Source of the DNA: Plasmodium brasilianum
Lineage: Eukaryota; Apicomplexa; Aconoidasida; Haemosporida; Plasmodiidae
DNA: 64,000 bases
NCBI RefSeq assembly: GCF_023973825.1
Contig: NC_090120.1
Location: forward strand, 893,001-957,000
Direction: 5' to 3'
Shown here piece by piece: positions 57,513 through 64,000 of the stretch (position 1 is its first letter; each line of letters begins with the position of its first letter). Under the pieces are notes generated by a model. The model made no database searches and was not told the DNA's origin. It worked only from the letters and a program-made list of their open reading frames with translations. Position numbers and translations under genes: made by a program.

Positions 57513-59383
57513 ATGATATATTTGGAATTATTTTTTTGTATAGTTCTGCTTCTATTTAATAAGAATAAATATAATGTTAACAATTTAAACTTAAAAAAAA
57601 AAAAAACGCTCATCCGAATATAGTTGTACAGGTGAGCAAAAGGAATGGTATAAAAAAATATAGCTATGATAAATTAACTTTTCTCTTTTTTAAAAATTTC
57701 AAAAAATGGGATGAAAATAAAACAAAAAAGAAAGAACGAATATATTTTGAAAGAAATGGAATAAATGTGCCTCAAGATATAGCTATGTTTGGAAAAACAA
57801 ATGTGTATTACATAAGAGAAAGTATTTATAATAAGGATCAAAACAATTTAGTACCAAATGAAATAGATGCGCAGTGCATAGAAGAACTTGATGATATGGA
57901 AGCAGTTAACGACCCCTTAACAAGGGGAAGTATTAGCACTTCCGGTGGTAGCAGTACAGGTGATGCTCAAAACACGTCCAGTTATGTGAAGGAGTATAGC
58001 GGTAGTGCCAGTAGTGGTAATAGTAGCAGTGATGGTACTAGTAATAGTAGCATTGATGAGAAGAGTGCTCGTAGCACAGGGCAGCGTGACTTGTCCCATA
58101 ACAGCTCAGATCACAAGCAAGATAATAGGCAGAACAACATCTTTAGCTACTTGAATAAAGAAAGAGATTACATTACGCAAGTAGGTAATTCCCCCAAAGT
58201 AGATGTTTATGAAAGAAGATATAAAGCCGATGTAAAAACAATAAACAGAATTTTTGAAAATATAAATGAAGTAAATATACAATTATTAAAGGACATAAAA
58301 AGTATAGATGAAAAAGAAAAAATTATTAACAAGAAAGTAATAGAAAAAGTAAGGGAAGACATCAAAAAATATCAAGAAACAAATGAAATTATGGATATGA
58401 AAGGTAATATTATAAAACCATCTAGTGAGAATAAAAATAAAGGGAAAACTGAATCAAAAGATAAAGGTAATACATCCTATACGGATATGGATGAAGAGGA
58501 AAAAAACGAAGTTATTAAAAAATTATATATGATTGATAAAAAAACAGATAAATATTTAGAAGAAAATGTTTATTTTGTTTTACAAAGTTGGCTACCAGAT
58601 ATAAGAATTGATGATACTCTAATAATTATAGATAATATTGAAAAATTTTACAACGATTTTGATATATCAAAATATTATGAAAAATTTAAAGAAATAAAAA
58701 ATAGAAATTTCTCCTATGATTTAAACTCATACGAAATTGAAAATGTTCCAAGAAATATAAACGATGATACAGAAATAGAATGTGAACATATTCGTTCCTA
58801 TAATAATACATATAACAAACTAAACTATTACAATTTAAAAAAATATTCATATACCTATTCCACGAATGATAATATGGATACGACATTTAAGAAAAATGAA
58901 CCGATGCCACCTATTGTTATTATTAACACGAAAAAAAATTATATGGTTCAAGAATGGGAATGCAAAAATTTCAAAAATAGACAAAAAAGAAATAAAGCAC
59001 ATGAATTTACAAGATTACAAAGAGCATTCAGGCCATTCTCTTATGTAGATTTAAGTGATATTAGTTGCATTTATAGAAACAATTTTCTTCAGTTAAAAAT
59101 GAAATTATCGCACAGAAAATATGTAAATGATGTTTATCCCTATTTTGTTCCTATTAATAAAAATTCAAATGAACAATTATTTGATTTTAATGGGTATAAG
59201 AAAAATGGAGATTATGCTTGGTCCTTTTTTTGGCATAATTTTAAGTATGATCCAGATACTGATTACAGCTTTTTAAATAAAAATGTTAAATTGAATTTAA
59301 CTGAAACCAAATTTGAAGACGTTAATAAAAAGAAATCGATAAAAATTATGAAAAAAATTTCAAAAGAAAGAAAGGGTAAATAA
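57513..59383 (+). CDS. Signal-peptide-bearing protein of unknown function, frame broken at an A14 tract
   Basis: ATG at 57513 starts a textbook signal peptide (MIYLELFFCIVLLLF) followed by an Asn/Lys-rich leader. After the A14 run at 57593-57606 this frame stops within 20 bp, while a second frame, open from 57581, runs through 'AHPNIVVQVSKRNG' to 59383. One extra A would give a single 623-aa product. The bipartite leader suggests apicoplast targeting. The body has a Ser/Gly/Asn-rich linker (about residues 135-190), a charged helical middle and a conserved-looking C-terminus with 'VQEWECKNFKNRQKRNKAHEF', 'FVPINKNSNEQLFDFNGYKKNGDYAWSFFWHNF'. I recognise no family. If the leader is not part of the gene, translation would need another start after 57581, and none with ATG is near. 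Confidence 0.6.
57593..57606 (+). other. A14 homopolymer at an apparent one-base frameshift
   Basis: Separates a signal-peptide frame (0 mod 3) from the long downstream frame (2 mod 3). The two overlap only across the A-run, and one added A joins them. Confidence 0.65.
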
Positions 59384-59946
59384 GCGTCATGTTGACACCT
59401 ACGAGGTACTAATATATGTAGTTACCATTTGTAGAGCTAAAAACTGACCATATATGTGGTTCCGGTTACAGGTATTTAATACCCTCGTTTCGAAGGACAC
59501 AAACAGAACACATAAATATGAAAAAAAAAAAAAAAAAAGAAGAGAAGAAAAATGAGAAAAAAGGAGAATAAATAAGAAGAAAAAGATGCAGAAAGCATTA
59601 AATGACAACCTTTTTATATTTTATTATGTGCCCTTTATAAATTTAATGCATGTTCTCAGGTAAATAATACAAGGTTTTTTTTTTTTTTTTTTTTTTAAAT
59701 TTCCTTTTTTGCATAAGCATAAAAATATATCTAGCATACATTCAGCTTCTTATTTGTTATTTTCAAAATATATTATATAAAATTATGAAATAATATCAAT
59801 GACAAAACTTCTGTTTTGCCTTTTAAGCATTTTCCTTTATTATTTTATTTTATTTTATTTTTTTTTGTGTGTATGCGTCAAAATGTTTTGGAAAATTCTA
59901 AAATTTTAATAATAAAAAGATCCGTTACAATATATTAATAAAATTG

Positions 59947-59980
<34 letters not shown>

Positions 59981-60624
59981 AACAAAAATTATGTATTTCA
60001 ATGAGAAAAAAAAAAAAAAAAATGAATTGTACATACACATGAACAACTTAATATATGTTGTTATCTTACACTGTTAATATTTAAGTTTTCCAATATTCTA
60101 TTAATATTTTAATTTTGTTTAAAAATCGAGTAAAATAAGTAGAAACTAGGTTTTGAAGTGTTTAATTATTATCTTTCCCGTTGTTTTGTGGGTATTAAAT
60201 TGTTTCGGTTATTATACCCAAATAAGGGCTTACAGTTATACGTACTTATATGTACAATATATATATATATATATGTGTAAATGTTGTTACGGCTTTAATA
60301 TTATGTCATAAACATAGCAAAAAAAAAAAAAAAATGGAACATTTCCATTTTTTGCATTACAGTGTAAATTAATATACAATAAAAAAAAAAGTTTTACACT
60401 ATTTGTTAATCCATTTCATGTGGAGAAAAGCCGTTTAAGAATAAATTAAACAGAGAAGAAAATAAAGGGGAAAAAAGAAAAAGGAAAAAAAAAAGTAAAA
60501 CAACAAAATAACAAAACTTTAAATTAAAAAGTTAAAAAAGCAGCCTTAAAACAATAAAGGAAATTTTTTTCTCAAGTTTACAAAATGATGTTTTATAAAA
60601 TTAAAAAGAATGTAAAATTATATG

Positions 60625-60696
<72 letters not shown>
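60625..60696. repeat. A72 homopolymer
   Basis: Seventy-two consecutive A residues by count, the longest homopolymer in the window; downstream flank includes another A-run. The true length is uncertain in any assembly. Confidence 0.9.
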
Positions 60697-60698
<2 letters not shown>

Positions 60699-61534
60699 AG
60701 CTCTACTTGAACAAAAAAAAAAAAAAATTAACCTAAAAAGTAACATGGTGCATGCACCACATTTGTCCTTTAAAAAAAATAATGGTGTAAGAGAAAAGAA
60801 CAAATATATGTAATATATAAATATATATATATACACACGTACAAGTGTGCTTAAAAAAAAAAAATATATAAATACATATATGTATATATATATTTGGTTA
60901 TTTACATCTACTGTTCATATTATTTTGTAAAAAGCAGGTAGTTTTTATATATAATTCATATATTTGTGTGTACATGTAAGGCTTATTTTTATTTTTTTTT
61001 CTTGGGAAAAACCTAATGTATATCTACACAATTGAACAAAAAGCACGTTGGCGAATTTTTAACAGTAGCAACACCATCAACATACAGCAAGAAAAAGAAA
61101 TCAAATAAAATTATATTCATTTAACGAAGAACAAAATAAAAAAGTAAGAAAATAACAAAATGACAAAGTAACAAAACAACAAAATAACAAAACAAATATA
61201 ACAAAATAAGTGAACTAGCGAACTAGCGAACTAGAGAAAAAGAAAAATACATTTTAAATTACTCCTGTCTCTTATTAAATCGCCTTTGAAAATTATAAAA
61301 ACTATTCTGAAAATTTCATTATTCTGTTTGATTTTATTTTTAATTAAAGTTGTAGATCATTAGTCAACAGCTGTAATATACCTTTTGCCCATCTTTCTGA
61401 GCCTCATACAACCCTTGTAGAAGTATCGCTACATATATTATCTTTTTCTTTTTTTTGTCATTAAACATGCTTTTTGCGTCCTGTTATAAACACTTCTCCC
61501 AATACACACACAAAAAAATAATAATATATCAAAA

Positions 61535-61700
61535 TAACTTAATGACGAAATAGCGAAATAACGAAATAGCAAAATAACGAAATAGCGAATTAACGAAATA
61601 GCGAAATAACGAAATAGCAAAATAACGAAATAACGAAATAACGAAATAGTGAAATAACGAATTAGCGAAATAACGAAATGACGAAATAGCGAAATAACTA
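61535..61700. repeat. 8-bp tandem array (cgaaataa / cgaaatag)
   Basis: About 20 units of 8 bp with endings -taa and -tag mixed. Similar in design to the aaaataac/aaaatagc array at 9795-9930. Confidence 0.9.
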
Positions 61701-61898
61701 AAAGACAAAATAAAATAATAAGATGAAACAAAATAAAGGAATAAAACGCGTTTCCCCAGTTTCACTGAATCATTTTTTTTTTTTTTTAGTTAAAAACATA
61801 TTAATATTCATCATTATACAAATCCTAACGCATGTATTTTCACAATTCATCAAGTGCGACATATACATGTTACATGTATACATTTTTCTTTTCTAGAA

Positions 61899-62584
61899 AT
61901 GGGATGCAAACAGTCGAAAGTAAGTGAACCAAAAATTCCTGATAAATGTGATATTGAAAAACAAAAATCAAATCAAGAGGGTACACATGTATTTAACAAG
62001 GGTAAAAGTATTATTTCTCATAAAGGTTAGCACGAATTATAGAAAATATATATATCTACCGTTATTATTTTAACAGCGTCGCATATATATATACATGTAT
62101 TAATATATACATATATTAATATGTACACATATATATACCCACATATACATATGTTAATATTTACACATATATATACCCACATATACATATGTTAATATTT
62201 ACACACATATATACCCATATATACATATGTCAATATTTACACATATATACATATATATATCACGCATATACATATATATATCACGCATATACATATATAT
62301 ATCACGCATATACATATATATATCACCCATATACATATATATATCACGCATATACATATATATATCACGCATATACATATATATATCACCCATATACATA
62401 TATATATCACACATATACATATATATATCACACATATATACATATATGCGCATACACAAATGTACTTTTTTTTCAACTCCTTCCTTGCTCCACAGATAAG
62501 CGCAATAATCTAGAAGTTAAGCCCCCACCTGTCAAGGCAGTGCCAAAAGTGACTCCAAAGGCCTTTCCGAAAAGAGAGAATTAA
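61899..62584 (+). CDS. 71-aa protein with N-terminal MGC acylation motif
   Basis: Exon 1 61899-62025, exon 2 62496-62584, phase-1 intron (AAAG|GTTAGC ... TCCACAG); 216 nt, 71 aa. It begins [12 protein letters not shown]: Gly2 followed by Cys3 and Ser6 is a strong N-myristoylation signal with adjacent Cys for palmitoylation, as in Plasmodium CDPK1 (MGCSQSS). There is no hydrophobic segment; the rest is Lys/Pro-rich, ending '[20 protein letters not shown]'. It would be expected on the inner face of the plasma membrane or on the inner membrane complex. No enzymatic domain; an adaptor role is a guess. The intron contains a 21-bp minisatellite. Confidence 0.7.
62240..62440. repeat. 21-bp minisatellite within the intron of the MGC gene
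   Basis: About nine copies of cacgcatatacatatatatat with cgc/ccc/cac variants. It fills the 3' half of the 470-bp intron and creates the open frame that leads into exon 2. Confidence 0.9.
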
Positions 62585-63432
62585 ATTTTAAGATATAAAA
62601 ATTAGTAAATGTATTTTAAATTTTGTTTTGTTCATGATTTTTAGAATTATCATAAATTAAAAATGATTATTGCTGTAGCTTTACAAAAAAAAAAAAAAAA
62701 ATAAAATAAAAAAAAAAAAAAACAATAGTATAAAAAGGATTAAGTTTTATATATGAAAACCATTAGTTGTAATTTTTGAAGTTTAAAATTAACAAAAAAC
62801 TCGCTTTACTTAAAAATGTTCCTTAATAAATACACCACTCATTGTTAATTAATTTTATTAATTTTTACCTTTTTTTCTATTTAAAATTCGCTAACATATA
62901 TATATGTATAAATGTACATAATTATTTGTTCTTATTTGTTCGTATATGCTCTTATTTGTTTTTTATTTGCATCTAATTTGTATCTCATTTGTGTCTTGTT
63001 TTTTTTTTTTTTTTTTTTTTCGAGCTACATCATTTTGCATGATAACAAAAACTAATTCATCACATATGAATAATTATATAAGCACATAAACATATGTACA
63101 TAATATCTTCATTTTTCACATAATTAAAAATAAAACTTTTATACTAAAATTTTTTATGTGTATGGGCAAATACGGCAATAAACATTAAATTTTATGTATG
63201 AAAGATAACATTTTCCCAAAAATAAGAAAACAAAAAACTAAGAGAACACACATTTATATATGCACACAAATGTGCTTACAATATGTACGTACTCACATAT
63301 TAACATTTATGTGTACAAAGTGAAAATAATGCAAATTGAAAAAACGTTCTTGTACGAATTAAAAGAAAGATTTTCCTTTTTCTTTTCTTTTCTTTTCTTT
63401 GTTTATTTATTTTTTTTTTTTTTTTTGTTCTT
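62585..63432. other. Convergent intergenic
   Basis: AT-rich 3' region shared by the MGC gene and the ArgRS-like gene, with A17-A18 runs near 62684-62722, T-rich ttatttgttc repeats at 62922-62965 and T22 (62999-63020). Nothing else seen. Confidence 0.6.
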
Positions 63433-64000
63433 TCAATAAAATTTCACTAAATGAAGGTTTAAAATGCTAAATATTTTGTATACTACAAATAAATACGACT
63501 GCATAATAACAACTTCAAAAATTAAATTGAAAAAAAAAGTTTTAATTTTTTCTAATTCTTCCAGCGAATATTTCTTGTTTATATTATTCGTATTAAGAAA
63601 ATCACAATTTTTTATGTAATGTTGAAATAAATCAAAGTTTGTAATATTACTCATATTATTTAATTCCCTTTTTTCTTTTTCCTCTAATTTATTTTTGTCA
63701 TTAGACATTGTGTCTATATAACCATTCATATTTTTTTCTCTTTTTGCATGATCTATTATTTGTAAAAATTTATTTATATTTAGTTTTTCTAAATCGAAAT
63801 GTAGTTTCTTCACAAAACCATTTCGACATAACAACCGAATTTTTTGTGATAAATTAAATAAAAAGGAACACAATTTTTCAACATTATAATTATGAATTAC
63901 TTCTTGTGCTACATATTTAAAGCGAATAATATTTAGTATTAATTTTTTTAAATTATTTTCTATATTAATTTTTGTTTCCTTTTTAAATATAGAAGAGTAG
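63433..64000 (-). CDS. Probable arginyl-tRNA synthetase, C-terminal part (runs off the window)
   Basis: The frame is open to the window edge, so only the last 188 residues are visible. 'LKKLILNIIRFKYVAQEVIHNYNVEKLCSFLFNLSQKI' matches the start of the ArgRS anticodon-binding (DALR) domain, whose usual form is 'LL..L.RFPEVVEEAA..LEPHRLANYLYELA'. After a Lys/Asn-rich insert, 'LEELEKIKTFFFNLIFEVVIMQSYLFVVYKIFSILNL' corresponds to the last helices ('R..LC.AV..VL..GL.LLG'). The catalytic domain and targeting sequence lie outside. From memory, P. falciparum has a second, organellar ArgRS gene in the equivalent region of chromosome 9. A CysRS or other DALR protein cannot be excluded from this fragment. 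Confidence 0.55.
   Translation of the reverse strand, partial: YSSIFKKETKINIENNLKKLILNIIRFKYVAQEVIHNYNVEKLCSFLFNLSQKIRLLCRNGFVKKLHFDLEKLNINKFLQIIDHAKREKNMNGYIDTMSNDKNKLEEKEKRELNNMSNITNFDLFQHYIKNCDFLNTNNINKKYSLEELEKIKTFFFNLIFEVVIMQSYLFVVYKIFSILNLHLVKFY

Larger units (their letters stand above)
59384..61898. other. Intergenic 5' of the small acylated-protein gene
   Basis: 2.5 kb with a 140-bp complex 3' flank (59384-59520), then A/T homopolymers including A72 (60625-60696), (TA)n, and an 8-bp array (61535-61700). No gene with acceptable composition was found. Confidence 0.65.

Noticed and set aside
60618..60836. Poly-Phe / poly-Lys frames
   Set aside because: Translation of the A72 run.
62189..62584. 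131-codon frame with repeated YIYHAYT motif
   Set aside because: It is the intron minisatellite read through into exon 2 of the MGC gene; only the last 29 codons are coding.
1..64000. tRNA, rRNA, snRNA or transposon genes
   Set aside because: No B-box-like GGTTCRANTCC with a foldable clover leaf, no rRNA-like GC-rich block and no transposase or reverse transcriptase domain was seen; a covariance-model scan would be needed to exclude small ncRNAs.

Overview
The window looks like a core (non-subtelomeric) chromosome segment of a very AT-rich Plasmodium genome. The evidence is long A/T homopolymers and (TA)n tracts, wide AT-rich intergenic gaps full of minisatellites, Lys/Asn-rich proteins with low-complexity inserts, and short GT..AG introns with pyrimidine-rich acceptors. 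Base composition is far below the P. vivax/P. knowlesi level and fits P. malariae-, P. ovale- or P. falciparum-like species; I cannot fix the species. From memory, the order RPN8, eEF1B-beta, CAAX-type protease, ArgRS matches part of P. falciparum chromosome 9; this is a recollection, not a search. I saw no variant antigen family, transposon, tRNA, rRNA or CRISPR array.

Left third (0-21 kb): an ORC3-like replication protein, a ZNHIT2-like HIT zinc-finger protein, a seven-helix membrane protein and a PhoD-type metallophosphatase all lie on the minus strand. A 2.8-kb divergent gap leads to a seven-exon plus-strand SARNP/Tho1-like SAP gene. Middle (21-46 kb): a large unknown charged protein (broken at an A14 tract), a small basic protein, TRM6 (tRNA m1A58 non-catalytic subunit), proteasome RPN8, a five-exon LLPH-like nucleolar protein, a helical-repeat probable organellar RNA-binding protein, a 48-aa PIGBOS1-like microprotein, a second small membrane ORF, eEF1B-beta (with a one-base frameshift) and an NADK2-type NAD kinase.

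Right third (47-64 kb): an organellar EF-P with Arg at the position usually held by the modified Lys, a CPBP/CAAX-type membrane protease, a RINT1/Tip20-like tethering factor, a 623-aa unknown whose signal peptide is separated from its body by another A14 frameshift, a tiny MGC-type probably dual-acylated protein, and the C-terminal end of a probable organellar arginyl-tRNA synthetase running off the window edge.

The themes are core housekeeping (replication, mRNA export, tRNA modification, proteasome, translation elongation) and a group of probably organelle-targeted genes at 36-64 kb. Three coding genes each appear to lack one base, two of them in A14 runs. The observations I rank highest are the PIGBOS-like microprotein, the Arg-tip EF-P, the frameshifts, and a GC-rich, stop-poor island just upstream of RPN8. 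Exon joins were read by eye from splice motifs, frame and family alignment recalled from memory.
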